Assembly: GCF_022179325.1 (NCBI RefSeq)
Contig: NZ_BPQQ01000004.1
Span: 62,001-126,000 of the forward strand
Direction: 5' to 3'
Source of the DNA: Methylobacterium isbiliense
GTDB lineage: Bacteria; Pseudomonadota; Alphaproteobacteria; Rhizobiales; Beijerinckiaceae
DNA: 64,000 nucleotides
Shown here: piece after piece, positions 21,885-30,100 of the stretch
Layout: each line of letters opens with the position of its first letter
How positions within the stretch are numbered: position 1 is the stretch's first letter
The notes under the pieces: generated by a model
The model's database searches: none
The model's input: only the letters and a program-made list of their open reading frames with translations
Told to the model about the DNA's origin: nothing
Translations under genes and position numbers: made by a program

Positions 21885-21974
21885 ATGACCCGCCAGAATC
21901 CCCTCGCCGCCCTCACCCCCGTGCTCGGCACGCTCGCGGCCTTCTTCGGCCTGATGGCCGTGGCCTTCGCCTGA
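21885..21974 (+). CDS. Tiny single-helix membrane peptide (possible gene)
   Basis: 29 codons, almost entirely one hydrophobic helix (PLAALTPVLGTLAAFFGLMAVAFA). A GGAG motif lies 7 nt before the ATG. It is divergent from the DUF3095 gene and 32 nt upstream of another small secreted ORF, so the two could form a short transcript. There is no homology I recognise; it could be a chance ORF. Confidence 0.4.
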   Translation: MTRQNPLAALTPVLGTLAAFFGLMAVAFA

Positions 21975-22006
21975 ACCCCCCCCGCCAGCCCCGCAAGGAG
22001 CCCGCC

Positions 22007-22237
22007 ATGCGCACCGTGCCCGCCCTCGCCCTCCTCCTCGCCCTCGCGGCGCCCGCCGCGGCCGAGACCGCCGCCGCACCGGCCATGCCCCGCCCGTTCC
22101 GCCACGTGACGCTGCTTGGCACCACCAAGCCCGACGGCGCCGCGCTCGACGCCCGCGGCGGCACCCGCCCGGACCTCGACCGCCGCAGCCGCGCCCTCGG
22201 CCGGCTGATCGCGACGGCGATCTGCCGGGGGTGCTGA
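22007..22237 (+). CDS. Small secreted protein, unknown
   Basis: 76 aa. The first 20 residues (MRTVPALALLLALAAPAAA) are a good Sec signal peptide with an AAA-E cleavage site, and a strong AAGGAG site precedes the ATG by 7 nt. The mature part is about 56 residues, basic, and ends in CRGC, a possible disulphide or metal pair. It is unlike any family I know. The only plus-strand companion is the 29-codon membrane peptide just upstream. Confidence 0.6.
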   Translation: MRTVPALALLLALAAPAAAETAAAPAMPRPFRHVTLLGTTKPDGAALDARGGTRPDLDRRSRALGRLIATAICRGC

Positions 22238-22335
22238 CGAGACTCCCCGGCGCATCATCCGTGCGATCCCGCCCTCAGGCTTTGTGGCGTCGCAGGCCCG
22301 GATCGCGCGCGCCGAACGCGCGGCACCGGGCGGCC

Positions 22336-22581
22336 TCACGGCCCGTCGTCGGGCTCCGGCTTCCCGCGCAGGAGTGCGGCTACCACCGCGTCCTCCCGGC
22401 CCGGGTCGGGCGCAGGCGCGGGCGCCCCGCGCAGGAGATCGCGCGTGGCGCGCACCTGCTCGGCGAAGCGCCGGCAGGGGGCGCAGGCCGCGAGGTGGAG
22501 GCGCAGCCGCGCCCGCAGCGTCAGGTCGAGGTCGTGGTCGAGGAGCGCGCTCGCGTGCTCGGCCGCTTCCCGGCACTTCAT
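22336..22581 (-). CDS. Anti-sigma factor, zinc-finger (HC2) type
   Basis: 81 aa. The zinc-binding anti-sigma signature is clear: HLAACAPC with His29, Cys33 and Cys36, preceded by Cys3. Members hold their ECF sigma factor inactive until a signal, often oxidative, releases it. There is no membrane helix, so it would be a soluble cytoplasmic anti-sigma. A GAGGAGAAG site precedes the ATG. It follows the ECF sigma gene by 21 nt on the same strand, the normal sigma/anti-sigma arrangement. Confidence 0.88.
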   Translation of the reverse strand: MKCREAAEHASALLDHDLDLTLRARLRLHLAACAPCRRFAEQVRATRDLLRGAPAPAPDPGREDAVVAALLRGKPEPDDGP

Positions 22582-22602
22582 CCGCTTCTCCTCATGGCAT
22601 GC

Positions 22603-23247
22603 TCACGGCATCGCGCGCGCCGGCGCCTCCCGGGTCAGGCGCTCGAAGGTCGCGCGGATCCGGAACCGGGCGCGGTCGAGGAGCGCCCGCTGGCGCGCCT
22701 CGCTCAGGCCCAGCATCGCCTCGGTCTCGCGCGCCCCCAGGCCCTCGACGTCGCGCTGGCGGATCACCGAGGCCTGGAGCGGCGGCAGGGCGCCGATCGC
22801 CTCCTGCACGGCCGCCCAGACCTGACGGCCCGCGAGCGCCCGCTCCAGGTCCACCTCGGACCAGTGCCAGGGCGGCTCGCGCCAATGCCCGTCGGCCAGG
22901 AAGGCATCGGCGTCGACGCCGCCCTCCTCGTCGTCCGGTCCGGCCAGATCCGAGAAGGTGCGGGTGCGTCGGCGCGCGGCGGCGGCCTTGCGGGCCATCA
23001 GGACGACGATGCCGGTGAGCCACGTGCGCAGGGACGAGCGCCCCTCGAACCCGTCGAGGTTGCGCATCGCGGCGATCCAGGCCTCCTGCACCACTTCCTC
23101 GGCGGCCTCCTGCGGCAGGGAGAGGCCGCGCGCCACCGCGACGAGCCGCACGTGGTGGCGCCGCACGAGCAGGCGGAAGGCCGCCTCCTCCCGCGCCCGA
23201 AGCCGGGGCAGCAGCTCCTCGTCGTTCGGGTCGGGCGGCGCGGTCAT
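22603..23247 (-). CDS. ECF-type RNA polymerase sigma factor
   Basis: 214 aa. Region 2 is seen at about residues 20-90 (FRLLVRRHHVRLVAVARG, EEVVQEAWIAAMRNLDGFEGRS, SLRTWLTGI), and region 4 at about 145-205 (ALPPLQASVIRQRDVEGL followed by ETEAMLGLSEARQRALLDRA). It directs transcription of a stress regulon. The start at 23247 is 10 nt after the stop of the chlorite dismutase-like gene. The three genes cld, sigma and anti-sigma appear to be one operon. Confidence 0.94.
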   Translation of the reverse strand: MTAPPDPNDEELLPRLRAREEAAFRLLVRRHHVRLVAVARGLSLPQEAAEEVVQEAWIAAMRNLDGFEGRSSLRTWLTGIVVLMARKAAAARRRTRTFSDLAGPDDEEGGVDADAFLADGHWREPPWHWSEVDLERALAGRQVWAAVQEAIGALPPLQASVIRQRDVEGLGARETEAMLGLSEARQRALLDRARFRIRATFERLTREAPARAMP

Positions 23248-23257
23248 CGTCCGGCCC

Positions 23258-23812
23258 TCAGCCGTCCACGGGCGCGTCGCGGACGAGCCGGATGTCGACC
23301 TCGCGCTCCACGAAGTCCCACTCGCGGGTCGCCCGGAGGGCGGCGACGAGGGCCTCGAACGCGTCGGCCTGGGCGGGGGCGAACTCGAACCACGTGAGGA
23401 AATCGAACGGCTCGCCGAGGTCGCGGCCATGATGGAGCCGGCGCGCGACGGCCGGCAGGGCGCGCAGGCCGATCGCCGTGTGATGGGAGGTCTCCTCGAA
23501 GATCGCGCGGCGCTCGTCCTGGGCCAGCGCCCACCATGCGGGCGACTTGCGGATCGGGATCAGGGCCGCGCAGGTCGCCTCCGGGCGCGCCAGCGGCGGC
23601 TGCATCGCCGCGAGCGTGTCGATCTCGGCCCGGGTGGCGTAGCGGGCATGGCCGACGACGCCGGCGAGGCGCCAGACGCTGTCGGGCGCCTCCTCGGCGG
23701 CTCCCGCATCGACCCGCAGCCGCGCGACGGGCGCCAGCCCCTCGCCCGCCACGGCCACGAGCCGCGTCACCGCCCAGGGGCCCTGCGCGCCGCCGTGAAA
23801 GGTGATCCGCAT
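23258..23812 (-). CDS. Chlorite dismutase-like haem protein, short dimeric type
   Basis: 184 aa, the length of the short dimeric chlorite dismutases such as that of Nitrobacter. The conserved block SHHTAIGLRALPAVARRLHH and GEPFDFLTWFEF is very close to that enzyme as I recall it. The proximal haem ligand corresponds to His111 and the catalytic distal arginine to Arg124, 13 residues later as in the active enzyme. If active it would convert chlorite to chloride and oxygen; a peroxide or coproheme-type role cannot be excluded. The ATG at 23812 follows GGGAG. It heads an operon with an ECF sigma and an anti-sigma factor. Confidence 0.88.
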   Translation of the reverse strand: MRITFHGGAQGPWAVTRLVAVAGEGLAPVARLRVDAGAAEEAPDSVWRLAGVVGHARYATRAEIDTLAAMQPPLARPEATCAALIPIRKSPAWWALAQDERRAIFEETSHHTAIGLRALPAVARRLHHGRDLGEPFDFLTWFEFAPAQADAFEALVAALRATREWDFVEREVDIRLVRDAPVDG

Positions 23813-23920
23813 GGCTCCCACGCCTCCGGGCACGTCACGGACGATGCGCCTCACGCGGTCCCCTTCGCCCGGACCCGCGGGACGGTTACGGCGGCGGGCA
23901 TAGCGCCCGCCGCCGGCTCC

Positions 23921-25585
23921 TCACTCCATCGACATCGTGGCGATGTCGATGAACCAGCTGCGGGGCTGGACCACGCCCTTGACCTTCGGCGACATCGCGC
24001 GCGGACCCACGTCGTGGGCGATCCAGACGAAGGGCGCCTCCTCGACGATGCGGGCGTGGAGCTTGGCGAGCGCCTGATCGCGCGCGCCGGCCTCGAAGGT
24101 GTTGCGCGCGGCGGCGATCAGCCCGTCGAACTCGTCGTTGCCGAAGAAGCCCCAGTTGTTCGAGACCGGCGGGAAGGTCTTGGTCGAGGTAAACCGCACC
24201 ATCGCGAAGAACGGGTCCATCGTGGCGAAGGACACGTTCACCGCCTGCGCCCCGCGCGCCGTCGGGTCTTTGGCGCCCTGGCGCCAGTTCGTGAACAGGG
24301 TGTTCCATTCGATGACGTCGAAGGAGACGTCGAAGTAGCACTCCTTGAGGCTCTGCTGCACGAACTCGTTCATCGGCAGGGGCTGCATCTGCCCCGAGCC
24401 CGAGGCCGAGATCTGCACCTTCACGGGCAGCGGCTTCTGGGCCGAAGAGCCCGCCTCCTTCATCAGCTTCTGGGCCGCGGCCGGGTCGTAGCGGATGTCG
24501 AAGCTCGGGTTGCCCCACCAGGGATGGCCGGGGGGCACCGTGCCCTTCGGCTCGGCCATCAGGCCGCCGAGGAATTCCTTCAGCTCCGCCCGGTTGATGC
24601 AGAGGTTGGCGGCGTGGCGCACCCGCTTGTCGCGCCAGGGCGAGCCCTCCACGAAGGACAGCTGCCAGGGCCAGACGTGCGGCTGCGGGTTCTGGTAGAT
24701 CTTGAAGCCGCGGCCCTTGATCTGCTGCACGGCGTCGGGCGCGGGGGCCTCGATCCAGTCGACCTGGCCGGAGAGCAGGGCGGCCGTGCGGGCATTCGCC
24801 TCGGGCAGGGGCACCAGCACCACCTTGGGGATCTTGGGCCGGCGCTTCTCGTCCCAGTAGGCGGTGTTGGCGGCGAGTTCGAGCCGCTCGCGCGGGACGA
24901 GGCGGGTCACCCGGAACGGGCCGCTGCCGGACGGATCGGCCGCGAAGGCCGACCAGGCCTGCTTGGCGCGCTCGGCCGGGTCGGTGACGCCGGCGGGCAC
25001 CGCCTGCAGCTTGGCCGCCCAATGCGCGGGCGAGGCCATGAACAGGTTGGTGAGGTTGTAGGGCAGGAAGGCGTCCGGCTCCGAGGTGGTCAGCTCGACC
25101 TTGAGCTTGTCGAGGGCGCGCGCCGAGCGCAGCGTCGGCATGCGCGAGGCGGTGACGCCGACCTGGCTCGGGTCGTAGTGCGGCGCCGTCTTGTCGAGCA
25201 CCTTCTGGACGTTCCAGACCACCGCCTCGGCGTCGAGGGCCGAGCCGTCGTGGAAGCGCACCCCGTCGCGCAGCGTGAACACCCACTTGGTCTTGTCGTC
25301 GGTGACCGCCCATTCGGTGGCCAGCCCCGGGATGATGACGGAGGGCTCGTTCTCCTTCGACAGGTCCCAGTGCGTGAGCGCGTCGTAGATCGGGATGCCG
25401 GTGAAGCGGTTGCCCTCGAAGCCCTGGTCGGGCTGGCCCAGCGTGCGCGGGATGTCCACCGCCGTCATGCCGATGCGCAGCACCTTCTCCTGCGCCAGCG
25501 CCCCGCCGGCGCTCGCACCGACGATCAACGCCGCCAGCGCGCCGGCCGCCCGCATCCGCCCATCCTGTCCCCAGCCCCGTCGCAT
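23921..25585 (-). CDS. Peptide/nickel-type ABC transporter substrate-binding protein
   Basis: 554 aa, SBP family 5. The signal peptide (RMRAAGALAALIVGASAGGALA) is cleaved before QEKVLRIGM. The family signature region (LATEWAVTDDKTKWVFTLRDGVRFHDGS) follows. Such proteins capture oligopeptides or related ligands in the periplasm. A GGGAGGAG site supports the ATG at 25585. It is transcribed away from, and divergently to, the permease operon starting at 25865, so it may supply an alternative binding protein for the same transporter, or belong to another system. Confidence 0.92.
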   Translation of the reverse strand: MRRGWGQDGRMRAAGALAALIVGASAGGALAQEKVLRIGMTAVDIPRTLGQPDQGFEGNRFTGIPIYDALTHWDLSKENEPSVIIPGLATEWAVTDDKTKWVFTLRDGVRFHDGSALDAEAVVWNVQKVLDKTAPHYDPSQVGVTASRMPTLRSARALDKLKVELTTSEPDAFLPYNLTNLFMASPAHWAAKLQAVPAGVTDPAERAKQAWSAFAADPSGSGPFRVTRLVPRERLELAANTAYWDEKRRPKIPKVVLVPLPEANARTAALLSGQVDWIEAPAPDAVQQIKGRGFKIYQNPQPHVWPWQLSFVEGSPWRDKRVRHAANLCINRAELKEFLGGLMAEPKGTVPPGHPWWGNPSFDIRYDPAAAQKLMKEAGSSAQKPLPVKVQISASGSGQMQPLPMNEFVQQSLKECYFDVSFDVIEWNTLFTNWRQGAKDPTARGAQAVNVSFATMDPFFAMVRFTSTKTFPPVSNNWGFFGNDEFDGLIAAARNTFEAGARDQALAKLHARIVEEAPFVWIAHDVGPRAMSPKVKGVVQPRSWFIDIATMSME

Positions 25586-25864
25586 CGTTCGCTCCTCCCT
25601 TTCGGCCGGCCCGCGCCGGCGCCGCCCACCCCTTGGCAACGTACGTGCCATTATGCCCAAGCTTCCTGGCCGGGACGGGGACGGTTGAGCGATTGAAGCC
25701 CATCCGGGGCTTCCGCGCCAGTTCCGCTTCGGCTCGGCGCGGGCGATCTGCACGTCCCGGAGGCAACGAAACCGGCTGCCCCCACGTTAGCCGCTGCGGC
25801 GGCACCCTTGCCGCGAGGCTGTACTCTGGCCGCGAGGCGGCACCCTGGGCCGCGAGGACCGACC
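25586..25864. promoter_or_regulatory. Divergent promoter region between two binding-protein genes
   Basis: 279 nt with no gene supported in either direction. The end nearest the plus-strand gene contains an imperfect direct repeat (CTTGCCGCGAGGC, CTGGCCGCGAGGC and CTGGGCCGCGAGG, about 25807-25857), spaced about 22 nt apart, which could be operator sites. No consensus promoter was recognised with confidence. Confidence 0.4.
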
Positions 25865-27424
25865 GTGATCCCACTCCGCTCCGCGTTCGCGGGTCTCCTG
25901 ACCGCCGCGTGGCTGACCGGCGCCGCCGCCGCGCCCGTCCCCGACGACGTGCTGGTCGTCGGCCAGACCGCGGAGCCCGCCTCCCTCGACCCCGCCGTCA
26001 GCACCGCCACCAACGACGCCCGCATCTTGGTGAACCTCTACGAGGGGCTGGTGCGCTACCGCTCCGGCACGCTGGAGGTGGAGCCGGCCCTGGCCGAGAG
26101 CTGGACCGTCTCGGAGGACGGCCGCCGCTACACCTTCCGGCTGCGGGAGGGCGTGCGCTTCCACGACGGCACGCCCTTCGATGCCGAGGCGGTGCGGTTC
26201 CATTTCGGGCGGCTCCTCGACCGCGACCATCCGGCCGCCCGGACCGGACCCTTTCCCCTCGCGTTCCTGTTCCGGGTCGTGGAACGGGTCGAGGCGCCCG
26301 ACCCGCGCACGGTCCGCTTCGTCCTGCGGGAGCCCCACGCGCCGTTCCTGGCGAATCTCGCCTACCCGACCGGCCTCATCGTCTCGCCCAGGGCCGTCAT
26401 GGAGAGGGGAGGGGCCTTCGCCCGTGCCCCGGTCGGCACCGGGCCGTTCCGCTTCGCCGGCTGGCAGAGCAGCCGGAAGGTGACGCTGGAGCGCAACCCC
26501 GACTACTGGGGCGAGGCGGCCAAGCCCCGCCTCGTGATCTTCCGGCCCCTCACCGATCCCAACACCCGCGCGACCGAGATGCTGGCGGGCGGCGTCGACG
26601 TGATGGCCGAGATGCCGCCCGACGCCCTGGCGCTGTTCCGGGACCGCCCGGACTTCGCGGTCCGCGAGCAGGTCGGCCCGCATCTCTGGTTCCTGATCCT
26701 CAACACGCAGGCCGGCCCCCTGCGCGACCCGCGCGTGCGGCAGGCGGTGAACTACGCCATCGACAGGCAGGCGCTCGCCGCGCACGTCCTCCAGGGCACC
26801 GCCGTGCCGGCCCACGGCCTGATCGCGCCGGCCTTCGCCTGGGCGTACGACCCGTCGCAGCGGGGCTACCCGCACGATCCGCAGCGCGCGCGCCGGCTCC
26901 TGCGCGAGGCCGGGGCGGAGGGCGCGACCCTGCGCTTCCTCGTGGCGGAGGGCGGCTCGGGCATGCTCGATCCGGTGGCGATGGGCACGGCGATCCAGGC
27001 CGACCTCGCGGCGGTGGGCCTCACCGCCCGCATCGCCACCTACGAGTGGAACGCCTATCTGGCCCGGGTGAACCGGGGCCTGGGCGAGGATGCGGACATG
27101 GCCGAGATGGCCTGGATGACCAACGATCCCGACATGCTGCCCTCCCTGGCGCTGCGCAGCGACGCGCGGCCCGGCCAGGGCGGCTTCAACGCGGGGGGCT
27201 ATGCCAACCCGGATCTCGACCGGCTGCTCGCCGAGGCGCGCCGCACCGCCGATCAGGCGCGCCGCGCCGACCTCTACCGGCAGGCCGAGGCCATCGTGGT
27301 CGCGGACGCACCGATCGCCTTCGTGGCGCACTGGAAGCAGAGCGCGGTGACCACCGCCGCCGTGCAGGGGCTGACCCTCGAACCCTCGTTCTTCCTGCGC
27401 CTGTCGGGCGTGACGAAGCGCTAG
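25865..27424 (+). CDS. Peptide ABC transporter substrate-binding protein
   Basis: 519 aa, SBP family 5. The signal peptide (LRSAFAGLLTAAWLTGAAAA) is followed by the conserved GQTAEPASLDPAVSTATND and SEDGRRYTFRLREGVRFHDG. Probable ligands are oligopeptides or related compounds such as glutathione. The start is GTG at 25865 with GAGGA upstream; there is no ATG in a suitable place. It heads an operon with two permease parts and two ATPases (27429-30885). Confidence 0.93.
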   Translation: MIPLRSAFAGLLTAAWLTGAAAAPVPDDVLVVGQTAEPASLDPAVSTATNDARILVNLYEGLVRYRSGTLEVEPALAESWTVSEDGRRYTFRLREGVRFHDGTPFDAEAVRFHFGRLLDRDHPAARTGPFPLAFLFRVVERVEAPDPRTVRFVLREPHAPFLANLAYPTGLIVSPRAVMERGGAFARAPVGTGPFRFAGWQSSRKVTLERNPDYWGEAAKPRLVIFRPLTDPNTRATEMLAGGVDVMAEMPPDALALFRDRPDFAVREQVGPHLWFLILNTQAGPLRDPRVRQAVNYAIDRQALAAHVLQGTAVPAHGLIAPAFAWAYDPSQRGYPHDPQRARRLLREAGAEGATLRFLVAEGGSGMLDPVAMGTAIQADLAAVGLTARIATYEWNAYLARVNRGLGEDADMAEMAWMTNDPDMLPSLALRSDARPGQGGFNAGGYANPDLDRLLAEARRTADQARRADLYRQAEAIVVADAPIAFVAHWKQSAVTTAAVQGLTLEPSFFLRLSGVTKR

Positions 27425-27428
27425 ACCG

Positions 27429-28376
27429 GTGGGCGCCTACCTCCTCGGCCGGCTCGCCGGCCTCGTGCCGGTGCTGATCGGCCTCAGCCTGATCGTCTTC
27501 CTGATCATGGCGCTGATCCCGGGCGATCCGGCGCTCGCCATCCTCGGCCCCTACGCCACGCCGGATTCGCTCGCCCGGGTGCGGGCCGAACTCGGCCTCG
27601 ACCGCAGCCTGCCGGTGCAGTACGCCGCGTGGCTCGGCCACGTGCTCGCGGGCGATCTCGGGCGCTCGCACAGCCTCAACCGCCCGGTGCTCGACGAGGT
27701 GGGGGAGCGCTTCGCCGCCACGCTCGTGCTGGCCGGGGCGGCCCTGGTGCTCGCCGCCCTGATCGGGCTTCTCGTCGGCATCGTCGCGGCGGTGCGCCAG
27801 GGCGGGACCGCCGACAGGCTCGCCACGCTCGCGGTGCTCGTCGGCATCTCGATGCCCTCGTTCTGGCTCGGCCTCCTGCTGATCCTGCTGGTCTCGGTGC
27901 GCTGGCGCCTGCTGCCGGTGAGCGGGATGTACGCCATCACCGGCGGCGAGGATCTGTCCGATCTCCTCGCCCATCTCGTCCTGCCCGCCGTGACGCTCGC
28001 GGTCGTGGCCGCGGGCGTGATCGCGCGGCTCACCCGCTCGGCCATGCTGGAGGTGCTGCGGCAGGACTTCGTCCGCACCGCCCGGGCCAAGGGCGTGCCC
28101 GAGCGCCGGATCATCGTCGCGCACGCCCTCAAGGCGGCCCTCGTGACCGTCATCCCGGTGATCGGCATCCAGGCGGGCTTCGTGCTCGGCGGCGCGGTCT
28201 ACGTCGAGACCGTCTTCCAGTGGCCCGGCATCGGCCGGATGCTGGTGAACGCCATCGCCACCCGCGACGTGCTGCTGGTCCAGGGCGGGGTGCTGGTGGT
28301 GGCGACGGCCTACGTGCTGTTCAACCTCGCGGCCGACCTCCTGCAGCGCCTGCTCGATCCGAGGATCGGCGCGTGA
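27429..28376 (+). CDS. ABC transporter permease, DppB/OppB-type
   Basis: 315 aa with six membrane helices. The EAA-type coupling loop is seen in VLRQDFVRTARAKGVPERRI, and the C-terminal QAGFVLGGAVYVETVFQWPG is diagnostic for DppB-like subunits. It forms one half of the membrane channel. The GTG at 27429 starts 5 nt after the binding-protein stop. Its own stop overlaps the next start as GTGA. Confidence 0.95.
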   Translation: MGAYLLGRLAGLVPVLIGLSLIVFLIMALIPGDPALAILGPYATPDSLARVRAELGLDRSLPVQYAAWLGHVLAGDLGRSHSLNRPVLDEVGERFAATLVLAGAALVLAALIGLLVGIVAAVRQGGTADRLATLAVLVGISMPSFWLGLLLILLVSVRWRLLPVSGMYAITGGEDLSDLLAHLVLPAVTLAVVAAGVIARLTRSAMLEVLRQDFVRTARAKGVPERRIIVAHALKAALVTVIPVIGIQAGFVLGGAVYVETVFQWPGIGRMLVNAIATRDVLLVQGGVLVVATAYVLFNLAADLLQRLLDPRIGA

Positions 28377-30100
28377 GGGCGCTCGCCGCCCGCCTGCTCG
28401 AGAACCGCCTCGCCGCGGGCGGGCTCGCGGTGATGGCCGTCGTCGGCGCGGTCGCGCTCGCGGCCCCCCTCCTGCCGCTCGCCGACCCCAACGCCACCGC
28501 CCCGGCCGCCCGCCTGCTGCCGCCCTTCACCCCGGGGGCGTGGCTCGGCACCGACGCGCTCGGGCGCGACCTCCTCGCGCGGCTGGTCTGGGGCACGCGG
28601 GTGAGCCTCGCGGTGGGCCTCGCGGCGGCGCTGCTGGCCGCGCTCGTCGGCTCGGCCATCGGCTTGGCGGCGGGATTCCTCGGCGGGCGCACCGAGACGA
28701 TCCTGATGCGCGTCATCGACGTGCTGATGGCCTTCCCCTACCTGCTGCTCGCGCTCGCGGTGGTGGCGGCGCTGGGGCCGGGGCTCCTCAACGCGCTCTA
28801 CGCGGTCGTCGTCGCCAACATCCCGTTCTTCGCCCGCACCGTGCGGGGCGCGGCGGCCGCGCTGCGCGGGCGCGACTTCGTGGAGGCCGCGCGGCTCTCC
28901 GGCATGGGCGAGACCCGCATCCTCCTCACCGAGGTGCTGCCGAACGTCATGCCGGTGATCGTCATCACGGCCTCGACCACGGTCGGCTGGATGATCCTGG
29001 AGACGGCGGGCCTGTCCTTCCTCGGCCTCGGCTCGCAGCCGCCCCAGGCGGATCTCGGGGCGATGCTGGGGGAGGGGCGCAAGGTGCTGATCACCGCGCC
29101 CGCCGTCGCGGCGGTGCCGGGCCTCGTGGTCTTCCTCATCGTGATGAGCCTCAACCTGATCGGCGACGGGCTGCGCGACGCCCTCGACCCGCGCCTGCGC
29201 GGCGGCACGCCCGGACGCCCGGGCGCGGCGACGCGGGTGGCGCCCGGGCTCGCGCCCGCCGCCCCGGCCGAGGGGCTCGCCGTGCGCGACCTCACGGTCG
29301 CCTTCGCGCGGCCGGAGGGCGCAGCCGACGCGGTCCGGGGCGTGAGCCTCGCGGTCGCGCCGGGCGAGTGCCTGGGCCTCGTCGGCGAATCGGGCTCGGG
29401 CAAGTCGGTGACGGCGCATGCGGTCACCCGCCTCGTCGCCTCGCCGCCCGGGCTGATCCGGGGCGGCACCATCGCGTTCCGGGACGACGACCTCCTGGCG
29501 CTGCCGCCCGAAGGCCTGCGGCGCCTGCGGGGCCGGCGCATCGCCTACGTGTTCCAGGACCCGCTCACCACGCTGCATCCGCTCATGCGGGTGGGCGATC
29601 AGGTGGCGGAGGCGATCCGCGTGCACCGGGTGCTGCCGGCCCGCGCGGCACGCACGCGCACCCGCGACCTCTTCGCCGCCGTGATGCTGCCGGAGCCCGA
29701 AACGATCGGGCTCGCCTACCCGCACGAGCTCTCGGGCGGGCAGCGCCAGCGGGTCGCGATCGCGATGGCGCTCGCCAACGACCCCGACCTGATCGTCGCC
29801 GACGAGCCCACCACCGCCCTCGACGTCACCGTGCAGGCCGAGATCCTCGACCTGCTCGACCGGCTGCGCCGCGAGCGGCACCTCGCGATCCTGTTCATCA
29901 GCCACGACGTCGGGGTGGTCCGGCGGATCTGCGACCGGGTCGCGGTGATGCAGGGCGGGCGGATTGTGGAGGAGGGCGAGACGCGGGCGCTGCTGGCGGC
30001 CCCCCGCCATCCCGTCACGCGCGGCCTGATCGCCGCCATGCCGGTGCTCGGCCGGAGGCGTTCGGCGGAGCCGCGCCCGGTGCCGGAGGCCCGCCCGTGA
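28373..30100 (+). CDS. Fused ABC transporter permease (DppC-like) and ATPase (DppD-like)
   Basis: 575 aa, a natural fusion. Residues 1-280 are a DppC-type permease (six helices; coupling loop GRDFVEAARLSGMGETRIL; LGLGSQPPQADLGAML). A short Pro/Ala linker leads to an ATPase of about 275 residues with Walker A GESGSGKSVT, ABC signature LSGGQRQRVAIA, Walker B DLIVADEPTTALD and the switch SHDVGVV. The GTG at 28373 overlaps the upstream stop. Such fusions occur in some rhizobia and methylobacteria; there is no frameshift or remnant stop at the junction. Confidence 0.93.
   Translation: MRALAARLLENRLAAGGLAVMAVVGAVALAAPLLPLADPNATAPAARLLPPFTPGAWLGTDALGRDLLARLVWGTRVSLAVGLAAALLAALVGSAIGLAAGFLGGRTETILMRVIDVLMAFPYLLLALAVVAALGPGLLNALYAVVVANIPFFARTVRGAAAALRGRDFVEAARLSGMGETRILLTEVLPNVMPVIVITASTTVGWMILETAGLSFLGLGSQPPQADLGAMLGEGRKVLITAPAVAAVPGLVVFLIVMSLNLIGDGLRDALDPRLRGGTPGRPGAATRVAPGLAPAAPAEGLAVRDLTVAFARPEGAADAVRGVSLAVAPGECLGLVGESGSGKSVTAHAVTRLVASPPGLIRGGTIAFRDDDLLALPPEGLRRLRGRRIAYVFQDPLTTLHPLMRVGDQVAEAIRVHRVLPARAARTRTRDLFAAVMLPEPETIGLAYPHELSGGQRQRVAIAMALANDPDLIVADEPTTALDVTVQAEILDLLDRLRRERHLAILFISHDVGVVRRICDRVAVMQGGRIVEEGETRALLAAPRHPVTRGLIAAMPVLGRRRSAEPRPVPEARP

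Noticed and set aside
25807-25857. GCCGCGAGG repeats considered as a CRISPR-like or integration repeat.
   Set aside because: Only three imperfect copies with a short, variable spacing; at most an operator.
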